DNA from: Saururus chinensis
Taxonomy: Eukaryota; Streptophyta; Magnoliopsida; Piperales; Saururaceae
Reading direction: 5' to 3'
DNA: 64,000 bases
Assembly: GCA_035235625.1 (NCBI GenBank)
Contig: CP141140.1
Span: 21,100,685 to 21,164,684 of the forward strand
Shown here: positions 49,040 to 62,500 of the stretch, piece by piece
Layout of the letters: each line of letters starts with the position of its first letter
Numbering within the stretch: position 1 is the stretch's first letter
Program-made: the position numbers and the translations under genes
The notes under the pieces: generated by a model
What the model saw: only the letters and a program-made list of their open reading frames with translations
What the model was told of the DNA's origin: nothing
Database searches by the model: none

Positions 49040-52000
49040 ATGGAAGGGCGGCGGATATCGGCGAGCCCGCGGCCTTGCAGCGGGCGGCGGGTGGTCGCCA
49101 GCAGGAAGCGGCCCCGGGGGGCCGACGGGTTCGTCAACAGCGTGAAAAAACTCCAGCGCCGGGAGATTTGCTCTAAGAGGGACCGCGCCTTCAGCATGAG
49201 CAACGCCCAGGAGCGCTTCCGGAATATCCAGCTCCAGGTTACGAGAATTTTTACTTGTTTTTTTTCTTTGTCGGAGAGGTTTTAAGTCTTCTTGTAGTAA
49301 TCAAGAGTAGTTTACTGTTGTTACTGGGGATTCCGGTTCTACGTTTTCCTATGTCTTTAGTCTGAGTGATCGTCATGGCCTCGATTGAGTGTGGAAACTT
49401 CGAGTAGTGTGTGGGGAATTGGAACGCCAAAAACTCCACTTCGACTTTAGTTGGTAGGCTTGAGTGAAGCCCTAGACTTCCCCATATTTTTCTAGCTTTT
49501 TGGCTATTTGGTTCCTACATACTTGTTTGGGGTTCTAATTTATATGCTGACTATGATTTAAGTTGTAAAGTTTGGAATAAGCACTGATGGGTGGGCACTT
49601 ACTAATTTTAGTTGGTTCATTGCCGTTTGTTTTAGGCTTCGTTCTGGGTCAATTTGAGGTTCTAAATTAGTTTTAGGAATAACCGCCTATGCTCATAAAT
49701 AAAAGTCCATCTAAGTTACCCTTGCTAAATTAGTTTTAGGAATTGAGGGGTTAAAATTTGGAACTGGGTATTTAAATGTTTTCAATGGGTAACTTAGATG
49801 GAATTTTATTTATGAGCATAGGCGGTTATTTCTCCTGTTAAATGCTTGAAGTAGCTTTATCTAGCTATTACCGAAATTAGTTTGATGCTTAGCTCTCTCA
49901 CCGTTTTTTTATCAGAAGAGGGTAGACAAGTTTTAATGCTAAGCTTTTTGGTTCTATATACTGAGAATGATTTTGAGGAAGCAAACGTCTGCATTGCATT
50001 TTTGTTTTGGTGCTGAATAAAATATATTTATCTGAGGAATTAATCTGGTGTTTGGTTGTTTGTTATTGGTGGCTTCATTGCCTGTGATTGTTGGCCAAGA
50101 ACATAAGCTAGGATTTATTTATTTTTCCTCTTGTTATAATGTGGTTGAGATGTTACTTTATTAATGCCTACTACATGGTTATGTGCAGGAGGAGTATGAT
50201 ACTCATGATCCCAAGGGCCACACTTTTTTGCAACTTCCATTTCTAAGGAAAAGGTCAAAAATCATCGAAATTGTGGCTGCTCGTGATATCGTGTTTGCAC
50301 TAGCACAGTCTGGTGTTTGTGCTGCGTTCAGCAGAGGTTAATTGACATAGTGGAAAATTATCACTTGCAAGTTCTTTATATAATTATTTTTTTTGACGCA
50401 GTTCCCATCTTGCAGAAACAAACCAGAGGATATGCTTCTTGAATATAAGCCCTGATGAAGTTATCAGGAGCTTGTTCTATAATAAAAACAACGACTCATT
50501 AATCACAGTTTCAGTCTATGCTTCAGACAACTTCAGTTCTTTAAAATGCAGAACCACTAGGATTGAGTGCGTCAAGCGTATCTTATTTGCATTATTGTTA
50601 TTTCGTTTATGATTATTTCACTTTTAAGTGGTTTTTCCCTCTTGTACTGGGCAGATATATTCGACGAGGACAGCCTGATGCTGGATTCGCTCTTTTCGAG
50701 TCTGAGTCACTCAAGTGGCCAGGTTTTGTAGAGTTTGATGATGTTAACGGGAAGGTGCTTACTTATTCAGCCCAAGACAGGTCAGTGTAAAAGTTATAAA
50801 TTGCATATGAGATATCTTAATTATTGGTCTGATTGTTCCCTTTTGTACAGTATATACAAGGTGTTTGACTTGAAGAACTACACTCAGTTGTATTCTATAT
50901 CTGACAAAAATGTTCAGGAAATCAAAATCAGGTTTCTACCTCCCCTAGTTCTTTATCTAAATGTTTTATGCAGTATTATTTGCAATTTTTTCTCTTCAAA
51001 TTGCAATTAATTAAAGAATTGATGTGGAGGTTGAATTATGTATCTATTTTTTTCTCTTTTGACAGCCCAGGTATCATGTTGTTGATATTTACAAGGTCTA
51101 TTAGTCATGTTCCTCTTAAAATTTTGTCTATAGAGGATGGAACCGTTTTAAAAGCCTTCAACCACCTTCTCCATCGAAATAAAAAGGTGGATTTTATTGA
51201 ACAGTTCAATGAAAAGCTTCTCGTGAAGCAGGAAAATGAGAACCTCCAGATCCTCGATGTAAGTGTGTCTTCTTATCATTCATCTATGATAATTGTACTG
51301 CTCGTTTATGGTTTCATCTTCTGTTGAATTTGAGAATCAGTTGTTTGATTTAAGTGCTACATTGAAATGTCGTGTTCTCTAACTGTCATCATAATTATGT
51401 AGGTAAGGAATTCTCAGCTCACAGAAGTCAGTAGAACAGAATTCATGACTCCTTCGGCCTTCATATTTTTGTATGAGAATCAATTGTTTTTGACGTTTAG
51501 GAATCGTACTGTTGCTGTCTGGAATTTCCGGGGGGAACTTGTTACTTCATTTGAGGACCATCTTTTGTGGCATCCTGACTGCAACACTAACAATATCTAT
51601 ATTACAAGCGATCAAGATCTTATTATTTCTTACTGTAAGGCTGATTCAGACGATTCATCCATTGAAGGCAATGGTAATTTTTTACCTTTTTGCTTGTGGA
51701 AATATCAGGCTTAATTGATGCAGATTGTGATAAGTTTTATGAAAATGAAAATTAATTTTGCTAATGGGAATAGTAGTGCTGATTTTGACATGTACATGTT
51801 TCATAGTCATCAGTTTGCAGTTGTCTGCCTTCATTGGCCTAGTTGTTCGAAGTAATCAATGCAAGCAGCTTGTCTATGTTATTGTTTATCGCAAGTTGAA
51901 TTATGTGCAATCCTAGGTCACTTATTCATGAATTGTTGGTTGTTCAAATTTTTATTATACGAAAAATTGTTGGGATTGTGTCTACTTGGTGATATGAAGG

Positions 52001-53128
52001 TTGAGATTGGATAGCTTGAAGCTTCTCGCAAAAGTGTTTTGAGTCTGATGCAGTAGCCAATTGATTTTTTTAATATATAATGTACTAGAAGTAAGTGGTA
52101 AGTCAATGTGGATGAGATTATGTCTAATCTCTTGGAGGCTGAGTTTGAGGAAGCTGTGCTTTCTCTAGGTTGTATATTTGTATAGATTGTGCTACTGGTC
52201 CTCAGCTCAGTCTTCTTCCTGAGAAGTATTGCCAGAATGATGGCTAACCAATTGATTAGGAAGCTCTTTATTGGAACCAGGGGTGTGCGGAGTGTGGGTT
52301 GTGGCCATCCCCTACACGCACTTTAAAAAGAGCATATTTATTACCTCGGGCAAAAAGGACCTGTATTAGTGGAACTTGTAAATTTAATATGCTTTCTAAC
52401 TTTCTGGTTCCATAGGGAAGTTCTTATATGTAATGAAATCATGGCTATGTATTGTGGAAAATTTGCTTCTGCCCTTTTGTAGACAAATGGTGGTATTTAC
52501 ATTGGTCGTGTTCCTCATGGGCTGATATATAATAAATTTTGATGTCACTGAAGGTACTGTTTCAACATGATTTTGATTTCTGGGTTGCTAGATGCTTTTC
52601 CATGCACAAGCAGTGAATTTAAAGTTACACAGCCAATAAAAAGGATTTAAAGTTGGTGCAATTTTATACTAATTTTGTTTTTATCCTAATCGTGTCAAAT
52701 TTGCTTGCCATTTTGGTTTGGCACATCAACTACTTTTTAATTTGCTTAGGAACTTTATTACTTTCGTTTTGGTCAAATTCTTGAGCTTAAGATGTTTTTT
52801 TTCTTTCGATTGAGCTACATTGAAGAATTTGATGTAAAGCTTGTTTTATTTTTCGACCTAGTTATGCTGTGAGTGCTCTTTTGTAGGAGCTGGGTCAATT
52901 AACATCAGCAACATCTTGACTGGAAAGTGCCTTGCAAAGCTCCGAGCAGGCAATACCATCCCGAAGGATGAGGTTGAAGGGAAGGGCAGGAAATGGCCTC
53001 CCACTTATAAAATCATACACACGGTTGCTGAAGCACTGGATGACATCACCGCCCTTTTTTATGATGAAGACCGTAACGAGATTTACACTGGAAACCGGTT
53101 GGGTCTGGTACATGTATGGTCCAACTGA
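49040..53128 (+). CDS. Conserved plant WD40/transducin-like protein, 8 exons
   Basis: Exons 49040-49237, 50189-50336, 50416-50566, 50655-50780, 50851-50931, 51066-51258, 51403-51673 and 52887-53128 are joined by GT-AG introns with agreeing phases, giving 1,410 nt, or 469 residues. The N-terminus is basic (RRVVASRKRPRG, KKLQRREI), possibly a nuclear signal, with ERFRNIQLQEEYDTHDPKGH following. The body shows repeated beta-propeller-like phrases: IVAARDIVFALAQSGVCAAF, VLTYSAQDSIYKVFDL, LTFRNRTVAVWNFRGE and, at the C-terminus, IYTGNRLGLVHVWSN. WD dipeptides are degenerate, as in many divergent propellers. I recall it as a widespread plant protein annotated only as transducin/WD40-like. Its partner or reaction is not known to me. 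Intron 1 contains a strong hairpin. Confidence 0.85.
49678..49830. repeat. Nearly perfect 44-bp inverted repeat in intron 1
   Basis: Arms 49678-49721 (AATAACCGCCTATGCTCATA onward) and 49787-49830 are complementary at 43 of 44 positions, around a 65-nt spacer. A 17-bp direct repeat (TAAATTAGTTTTAGGAA) occurs just before the left arm and again in the spacer. The transcript would fold into a long stem typical of small-RNA precursors or of a very young foldback element. Confidence 0.93.
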
Positions 53129-55704
53129 TTAGTCTTGATGTTACCAGGTGGTTTCCTATGGGCAACGTTGCTGTTCACGGAATGCCATGGCGACAGGCGA
53201 GGGATAGATAAGTAAATCCGTTATCTGTTCCAACTCATCTGTAATATCAGTTTGTTTTGCCTGAATTTCTTGGCGGGTAATATATTTGAAAGTTTCACGC
53301 TCAGAGAATGTGAAATTATATCCATTGAAGCAGTTTGCATGATGAGCCAGCCGACTGTGATTTGTTCATTGCATCTGTTTGCGTGAAACACATGGCAGTG
53401 ACGAGGGTCATGTTTTTGTACCGAAGTGTTGCTGACAAAGTTGGAGCAGGCGGCTTTATAAAATCATGTGCCATTTCTTCATAGGGGGTAGGGTGATCTG
53501 TTGATGGCGGTTCTTGTTTATTCATGTAATCTGATTAGTTGAACATTTCCATGTACTGCTTCTCACTTCCAGAGCTAATTCGTTTATCATGGCCCCAAAT
53601 TTGTTCCTTTTGCATTTATTCTTTGAACGAGGAATGAATCTTTTGTTCATTTTGTGAGTTGGGTCTGTGTTTCAATTTGTGTATGGTTTTGGTTGGAATC
53701 TTAAAAGTCTTGTGCCACTTAATCGGATAGAGAAAAGTGAATCTCACCTTTTATCCAAGAGGTGGTATAAAGCTTATAGAATAGAGAAAATAGGTATATA
53801 AATATTATTTATTTTATTTTTAAGGGTTTCTAACCTGCGCTACTTAACTTGGTTCGAGCTCTGGCTGTAAGTTGACCAAGCTAAAAATAAAACATTAACA
53901 TTAGTTTGAGTTCCGGCTTGACTCTATTTACAATTTTTTAATAAGAGGCCTGTTTATACTGGGTGAGCCGATGCTCTTACGGCTGTCCTATTTTCTTAGG
54001 TGTTTTTACTTCTTTGAGTCATGTGGCTATCATATTTATATATATGAGTCTCATTGTTATGTGTTTGTCTCATGCACTATTTAGATCACGTGGTCCATAA
54101 AATTCAGGAGGCACAGGTTTTTATCACCATCTAACACCACTCATATGATAGCTTGTGATATGTTGATCACATATTTCTCAATACATAATCCAACACGTAA
54201 TTTTTTTCTTTAATGTAATTAACTTATATATATATGTATATAATATAAAGTATGTAAAATTATTAGAAGAGGCCCGTTTGGGTGAGCTGCAGCTCAGGCT
54301 CGGCAGCCTGCAGTGTTTTTTTTCTTCTCTTAGGCCTTAATCACCAATTAGAAAATCATGATGATTGATTTATTTTATTCTTATTTTTTTAAAATATAAG
54401 CCTCACGAAAAAGAGTGAGTACTTGGTCAAAAGGCCTAACTAGGTTAAACGAGTAGAATTTTATTTATAAAGTTGAAGCCCATAAAATAAATAGAATTAG
54501 AAATTGAAATTTCGAACCCGGTTAAGCTAGGCAGGTCTTAGAAGTTTGTTATCGGGCTCTTAGCTTATAAGACAAGGTCTCACTTATGCTTATACAAGTC
54601 AAGTTTTCTTTGATGAAAGAAAGGTCTTGTTTGTCTTTTTAAAGTTTGGCGTCTGCCTTTGGTAAAAAGGTATATGAAGATTTGTTTTGAATACCTTACC
54701 ATACAAAGTAAGGAGAATGTAATATAGCACACTTTTACACTAGATATATATACAATATATCTCTTAATTATTTATTATTTATTAATTTGTAGGGGTGTGG
54801 AATTATTTAGAAACAAATTCAAAATTTTCTTCAATTAATTCAGCGTATAATGAGAATTGAGTCTGGTAACAGAATTTTTTAGGATAAATTCAATGAAACT
54901 TCTAACAAATTTGTAACAACTATAACTTTTTCTCCTAAATTTAGATTTGTTTGCCGGAATCATCATTCCTGCAAATTTTTTAATTCCGTGTTACTTTCAT
55001 ATTCGAATACAATTCTATTAAATCGGGACTAAGGATACCACTTGTCTAAGTTTTGTCAAATTTGAACTTGATAACATTTAAAAAATAGTAAACTTAAATT
55101 CAACCTGAATAAATATTTGGGGTAAATTTGGAAACTTAAATCCGACTCATTAGGGTTGGGATAGGTCTAATTTTATTAAAATATATATAAAAAAATATTT
55201 ATAACCTTAATTAGGTTGGGTTGAGTTGGATCCTAAAACCCGAATAACTATTCGGGTTAAATTTTAAAACCCCAACTTTACCGATTAGGGTTAGATCTAA
55301 TTTTACCATATACTAAACCCAAATAGGGATATTGTAACGGGAATTCCAACCCAAACAGCCCCTAGTCAATCTTTTCTCAAAGAAGTTCGTTTACATTATT
55401 TTCATGTGGCATTACTTTATTTATTCAAAAGGCATTAGCATATCCAATTATGTCCATTCCGTGTACATCACAGGTGTTCCACACGGCCAAACTACAAGCG
55501 GATTTCTATGATTAAATCTTGAACGTCTAGAACACTAGGCGGAAATTCATTTAGGAATATTCCTTGAAGCTGCATCTTAAATAAGACCCCTTTAAACTGA
55601 TCTACAATGGAACTGACCATTTCATAATGAATATATCAAACATCAATGAATGGAAGACATTTTTTCATTTTTGGATTTTCTACCTCTTGAATCCGTCTGG
55701 TTGA
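53129..55704. other. 3' flank of the WD40 gene and AT-rich intergenic
   Basis: The first roughly 550 bp probably contain the 3' untranslated region. The rest (to PP1, which ends from the other side, so the two genes converge) is AT-rich with GGGTTAGATCTAATTTTA-like phrases at about 55150-55290, and has no recognised gene. Confidence 0.5.
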
Positions 55705-57384
55705 TCACTCCGGCTGTCCTGGCCTTCCCCTCCAAGGCTTAAGAATCTGAAATGAGCACAGCAAGCTCTCATCCACATTCATCAAGGCCCCGGCATTGTT
55801 AAATTCCCCACAATAGTTGGGAGCCGAAAATATGGTAACCAGTTGCCTGTCTGCAAAGAACTCATATCCATCTTCCACAACCTGCATCGCATATGATCAT
55901 CATATTTCTTTCAGTTGAGCTCATCACTACTTTCTTCACTGTAGCTGCAAATACACTTTATGATGTATATATTTGTTTTATTTGTTAATACTTACTGAAA
56001 CAAGAAACAAAATGGACGGAGGGCTTATAGGAAACAATTGTCATTTAACAAATATAATTTGAAGAAGAAGCAGATCTGAACGTTTTATCACCTGGTGGGC
56101 ACGGCAAATGAGATCAAGATCATGCTTCTTCAGAAACTCCTCTACCTTGTCGGCACCAAAGGTATAGGACACACCCCGGTCATTCTCCCCCCAGCCTTTG
56201 ATATCTCTATCTGGGTCTGCCCACAGAAGATCACACAGCAATCCTTGGTCTGGCACATCCACAGGCCTATCAATCGCCCTGATCAGTTCCAAGCTCTCAA
56301 GCTCAGGCGAGAGGCCCCCATGCATGCAAAGGATCTTGTCGTCGATGACAGCGGCCACAGGCAGACAGTTGAAACAGTCAGTAAAGATCCTCCAGAGGCG
56401 CACACTGAACCTCCTCTTGCACTCGTCGTAGAAGCCGTAGATTCTGTTGATGGAGGCACACTCGTGGTTGCCCCGGAGGAGGAAGAAGTTGTCTGGGTAT
56501 TTGATCTTGTAGGCTAGGAGAAGGCAGATGGTCTCGATGCTGTGCTTCCCTCTGTCGACGTAGTCCCCAAGGAAGAGGTAGTTGGAGTCCGGGGGAAAGC
56601 CTCCACACTCGAACAGGCGGATAAGATCTGTGAACTGGCCATGAATGTCACCTGCTCTCCAGATCATTAAATGATATTCAGAAGAAGTGCCTTGAACTGG
56701 GGATGGGCAATTGATAGGCATATATAATATAGTAATGCTTGCTAATGATCAAAACCATACATGATAAGGAAGTATTATAGACTAATCATGCATGGATTAA
56801 TTATTGTCAGAAAAAATAAGGATTATGAACTTAGTTCCAGCCAAAGCCAAGCATACAAAATCTATTTTCATGCAATTGAAGAATTTCATGACATACAAAC
56901 CTTTGAATTTTTTGTTCCTGGTACCAGGCAATAATTATATCCAGATTTAATCTAATAAAGAATCTCGTTCTTCTCTTTTATTGCTTACCGTTCAGAGAAG
57001 AGTAATGCGTGTCTTCCTCGGGAGCTACGTGAAAAACTTAAGAAAACTAGGAGTCTTCTTATGAATTTAATAATGCATAGCAATATGATTCTCTCGAAAG
57101 TTATCGAAAATGCGAATACTCTCCCCAATATAACAAGCAGAAGAAAGAAGGAATTTATCCAAGTAATTGTTCCTTTCTGGGTGTTACCCCAACAAATTCT
57201 ACGTACCACAAACATTCATGGGTGCTTCTAGTTCAAGAAGAACAGGCTGCCGGAGGAAGATCTCCTTGGCAACGACGCAAAGTTGCCTAATCTCTGATTC
57301 CGTCATCTGAATCCTTCTACCAATTCTGCTCTTCCTGCCTTCCAGCAGCCTTGCAATCAGATCATCCAACACGCTTCCATCCAT
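55705..57384 (-). CDS. TOPP: PP1-type Ser/Thr phosphatase catalytic subunit (TOPP), 3 exons
   Basis: Exons 57207-57384, 56092-56651 and 55705-55881 give 915 nt, or 304 residues; introns are GT-AG with agreeing phases. All signature blocks of the PPP metallophosphatase fold are present: GDIHGQ (about residues 60-65), [39 protein letters not shown] and [11 protein letters not shown], so both metal sites and the catalytic histidine are intact. The sequence [13 protein letters not shown] and the short tail group it with plant PP1 (TOPP) rather than PP2A or PP4. It dephosphorylates phosphoserine/threonine in cytosol and nucleus, steered by regulatory subunits. The tail [15 protein letters not shown] is short and lacks the lysine-rich end common in relatives. 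The purine/pyrimidine-rich stretch at about 57420-57600 is its likely leader. Confidence 0.93.
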
Positions 57385-59527
57385 ATCTGGGTCACAACTT
57401 TCTTTTTGACTTTTTCAACCAGCTTCTTCCTTCCCTCAAGAGAAAGCTAGACTAAATGGTTTCATTGATCTTCTCTTTTGAATTGGACTGAAACAAAGGC
57501 AGATGAGAAAAGGGGACTGAGGCAGAGGAAGGGGAGAGATGGAGAAGAGATGGGAGGAAAAGGAATCAAGGCTGGAACTGCAGAGATCTTGGCTTTCATT
57601 GTTCCTTGTGTTTTAGTTATTTTGTGATCTCCGTCTACCAAGGGGATGGATTGAGACACGCATGCCCTTCATTTCCGTTTTGCCCGTCTTTACTATATTT
57701 ATGCATGCATATTGGGTCAGGGTGTCAGGCTGTGTTCAAACAGTTCGTTTATATCCTGCATTGTTCTCTCTTGCTTTTACAACACTATCCTTTAGAATGT
57801 TCACATGGTGAAATCGAAGATATGGGTAACATGTGGATTTTTCTGTGTTTGTGCAGAGAAGAAAAGGAGACTCCGTGTCAAGTGTGTCCGTGGTTGTGTC
57901 CGGGCTTTGAATGTTGGCGCATATTTCCACCTTGGACCAGTTCAGAGCCTGAATGAAAGCCAGAGAGGACTTCTCGAAAGGTTATAACACGTGCGTTCGT
58001 CAACTCTGTGATACACATGCGTTGTCATGTCTCAATCCCATTCCCATAGGACGGGCACATCTTAATTTTTTCTCACAAATTATTATTTACCGAAGAAAAA
58101 TCTTTGAATGACATTAACTTGCACACGTTAAAACTTTACTTCTATCGGATCAGTAGGAATTAAAAAATAAACCCCACTCATCAACGGTGTTAAAATGGTG
58201 AAGTAGTCTTAACATGTGACAGTCAACGTCACAATAGCATTAATCTTTACTAAAGTGTAAGTAAAAAATCAAACAAAAAATTAATTCTTGGCGACCCAAT
58301 AGGTAATAGGTTCACGCCAGGAATTTGATAGCGCACAATGGTTTTGCCTTTGAGTCCATGTCCCACTTCTCCGGCTTTTTATCTTCTTAGAAGTTTCAAT
58401 GTTCGTTGAATAATGATTTTCTGTCCGATGAAACCTTACGCAAGGTTTTCTGTCGTGTGAGAATCACTTTTTTCTGTCTAATCGTGCAAGTTTTGTGAGA
58501 TAGGAAGTGGTCAAAACACTAAGACTTTGCAATACAAATGCATCGATAACTGTACTTCTAACTACATTCCAGTAAGAAATTTACGTTGGATTTCTGCTTC
58601 TAAATTACTTGATATCGAGTTATTCACGGTTTTTAGGCACTACTTTTCACTTAAATCCGTCGGGCTTTCAGAAAATGCTGTTATTCCAGGTCAGTTATCA
58701 TGGGGCCATATTGTAAGCAAAAATAGCATGGAATCCATACTGGCATTAAACTTTTTGAATGTCACTTCAACCGATGATAACAATCCGAACAACCAAAATT
58801 GATTTCTCCTAGAAAGAGAGTACGGTTTCCAGTACAAGTTCTCCGTATCAATATGGATATTATCTTTTCGACCACTACAGATGATATAAAATTGAAGACG
58901 ACTCGTAACAAAATTCGTTTTGTTGGATCGCTTTGGACCCAAATAGCTGCATTTCATATAAAGAATTTCATAATTTGCAGTTTTGAATGTTAAAAAAAAG
59001 CCCTTTTGAAGCTTAAAAGATACTTAGTATCAGTCTCCGCTAGCATACCCATCCCCGCCATTGAGGTGTGTGGAGTGTGGACTCAATATTTTTTACCTAA
59101 AAAACTGGGAAGCGTATTCTATGCTCCACTTTGACAGTCAGCCGAGTGTAAAGAACGCTTGAGAACCGTTGGATTTCAAGATTGGTGGTGCACACGTTAG
59201 CGCATGTTACAATGAGCTAATATGTGTACCACCGATCTTAAAATCCGACACTTCTCAAGCATTCCTTACGATAAAAAAACAGGACAATGCTTAGTGAAGA
59301 TAAAAAAGAAGTGGCTACCAGAGACATTGAAGTCCTAGGACAAGGCTTTTATGATACTATGATAGTCATATTTAGTATAATAAAAAAACATGGATTGATT
59401 AAAAATAGCACCTGCCTATCTAATACTAGAAAACTACACAGTTGTCAAAGATGGAATGATACAGAAAAGAATTTTACAAAATATACAGCTAAACGGCTAT
59501 GGAAACATTTCTTGAATCTGAAAATAC
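57385..59527. other. PP1 upstream region and intergenic sequence
   Basis: After the probable PP1 leader (to about 57610) no gene is recognised. Open frames at 57.6-59.0 kb have no family resemblance. A foldback at 59.1 kb is listed separately. Confidence 0.5.
59148..59269. repeat. Foldback with 54-bp arms
   Basis: Arms 59148-59201 and 59216-59269 are complementary at about 44 of 54 positions, with a 14-nt loop. The phrase ACTTTGACAGTCAGCC just outside the left arm recurs in similar form at about 21720, so this is probably a dispersed MITE-like repeat. Confidence 0.75.
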
Positions 59528-62500
59528 TTACATGAATAGCTCAACAACAGAACCTATAACACCCTCTCCTCCTTGCTCAAGAAGAGCAAGGGCAAGCTCA
59601 GTCTCATGCCACCCTCTCAGCCCATTGGCCAACTTCCTCAGCGTCTCTGGCTTCACATCACGTATCCATGCCGGTACAAAACTCAATACAAGGCCAACAA
59701 AACATGACACATAGGCCTTCCACGTGACGGTATCACACCCAAGCAATATGTTCCCCTCAATGACCCCAGCAATGAAGTCCAGGTGGCCACCTAACACACG
59801 GAAGCACTTCGAGAAGGGTGTCACTGTGGCTACAGCCTCATTAACTCCCCATACAAATGAGCCAGACAAAAACACCAAGTATGCCAATGCATATCCCTCC
59901 ATTATGAGAGAAGCAGGGCCTACTGCAGATCCTGCCTTCTCCCCTTTTGTTGAGAGCAGCCAGGTGGGCATTGTTTCCTGGTACAGGACCTGAACCAGCG
60001 GCCCACCACCTGCTGCACACAAAAGGGAGGTGCCCACCATAGCCACCTCCTTCGCAGTGGCTGCTGCAGGTGCAAGTGATGCCTGACTTGATCGCAGTTG
60101 GGGGCAAGTGGAGCACGACCACCCCGAGGCAGACTCCCGTGCCCACTTACACACCAGGTTCACAATCAAACCATTTACGGAGTGTAAGCTGTGGATTGTC
60201 CTGCATGATCGAAGGTAGATAAAGCCCGGAGCAATCTGGGGGCCACGAACCCCATAAGAGTGGACACTGGTCCCTAGCAGGCTGGTCACACCCCCTCCAG
60301 GGCTTGATAGGGATTGTGGCTTTAGGAAGGACGAGAAGCAACTTTTCAAAAGCTGGGCAACGGCATCCTGGTCCAATTTGAAAACAGAACGGCAGCACGA
60401 GCCAACGATGAAGTCATGCCACCTTCTAACCTTCTGTGCCCACAAGGCCCCCACAATGGGCATGCTCGGCCATGGGCAACCTGATGCGCAGTTTTCCAGT
60501 GCTGGCCCAGCAACACCATGGACATACTCCAAGCTTTTATCAAGTTTGAAAGTGATGGTTAGACTCACCAAGGCTGCCATTGGCAATGGAAGCATCGGAG
60601 GTGAAGATCTACCTGTTGAATAGATTGATGTCTCAGTTGCCTCTAATTCACAATCCCAACAAAGTTAAAATGGACCGGCATCATACCTGCATAAAAGCTT
60701 GGGAAAGTAACACCAGCAGAAGCAAGTATTTCCTTGATTTCTGATTCAACAGAATGAATGTTTGCAGCAGGGCTCGGCCATTCCGATCCATTCATCGAAA
60801 CAGGTTTCCAAATGCCACGTGTGATTTCAGCTGAAAAATAGCTGATGATGGAGGCCAGAGAAGCTGGCAAGAAGTCAACAAGATCCCTCAAGCCTAAAAT
60901 AATATCCAAAGGTATAGCCACTTAATGCAAACCCCATATAACAGATCATCTGACTGAAACTAACATAGCAGAAAAGCGGGGAAAAAACATACCTGTGGTC
61001 AGGTCGCGAGACGAAAGCCTTCCATGGGCACAGGCAGTTAAAACTGCCTCCAGTACGTAAGGAATAGCTTCCAAAATCTCCCATGCAGGAAGAATAGGTC
61101 GTTGATAAGTTTCATCTCCCGCGTTCATAGGCGATCCACTTGCACTGCTACTTGAAGTTGCTGAAGGATTGCTACTTGATAGAGTACCACCCTTGTTCAT
61201 TTTTGAGTATATCATATTCAGTATCTGATTTGCAACTGGGTTTCCACTACATGAGCCAGAAAAAGTTGATGCTATGCAAGCATGATTTTGTCCATGCCAA
61301 GCTCGAAGCTTTGGATATGAGTCAACATAGACAGGCTGAGCTGACGACACACGAAGCACATCCAGATGTTTATTGATCTTAATATTTGAGTTTTGTACAG
61401 CAAAACGACTATTTCGTAATAACAGAAGATATTCCAAATTAAGAGATGATCCCATGGCCCCTCCCCTTGCCTCGATACAATGTTCATGTGGAGGCCTGTA
61501 AAATTTCCATAGCCGAAGAAGAAAGAGAAAAGCACATGAGAAAACAACATAAACTGAGGTCTCAGCACCAGAGCTTGATTTGAGATTTGGTGTGGGAATC
61601 AATGATCCAAATACTTCACAAAGTGGCAATAGGGATGCTGCAACTTCAGGAACCTGTTGATAAGAACAGAAACCAAAAAACAATGGAGGGATTAGAAAAT
61701 CATAGCTGAACTAACAAATAATCTGACCAGAAAATTTATAGCATCACCTACCATGCCATATAAGGATAGAATATGAACGATATCAAAAGAAGACAACCCC
61801 ATTAAAAGGGTAGCTAACATGGATGTATAAGAAACCAAGTGATTGCCAGGTCCAGAAAATTTCGGTGGAACAGGAGGTGATAAAAGTTTGACAGCAAAGT
61901 GAACCGCATACTCCTGCAAACAATTAGCTTTTGAAATCAATTAGCAGGTAGTGACATAATAAAATGCAATGAAGCAATTCACTTACAAGAATAAAAGTCT
62001 CATGAAAGAATCCCTTTGACAAGGAGATCAACCATGGTATCTTGGACATGTTTCAGAATTTTGGAAGCCCATTTTCTCGTAAATGAGATAGATGGACCAT
62101 GAGAATACTTTACTTGCTAGGAAAATGTTTTTTAAATTAGTAGGACAACGGCCTTTTATTTTAGTTAAACTGGCCACTTCCATCAAATCTATGTCAGTCA
62201 AGCTTCAGGGGTGAAGGCTACAACTTTTTTTTCACACTGAGAAATAATATGCACAAGTGCCCATCTATACCAAAAACTAGGAAAAAAAAACCACCTGAAT
62301 ATTCCACCCACGAGAGAGAGTTGCACCACATAGAACCTTGGCAGCAGCCGATTTTTCTTCATCCGAACCATTTAGTGAAATATAGTATATTTTCTCCAGC
62401 TCAGGTACGCTTGAACAAACAAGTAAATAGTTCAGATGATGTGTGTGCCAAAATGCCAGAAATTAGAATCAGCCAGCATTTAAGATTAATAAAATTATAT

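Noticed and set aside
56095-56517. Plus-strand 140-residue open frame
   Set aside because: Complement of the highly conserved PP1 exon 2.
57606-57956. Plus-strand open frame upstream of PP1
   Set aside because: No resemblance to known proteins, and an overlapping antisense frame is equally open; probably chance.
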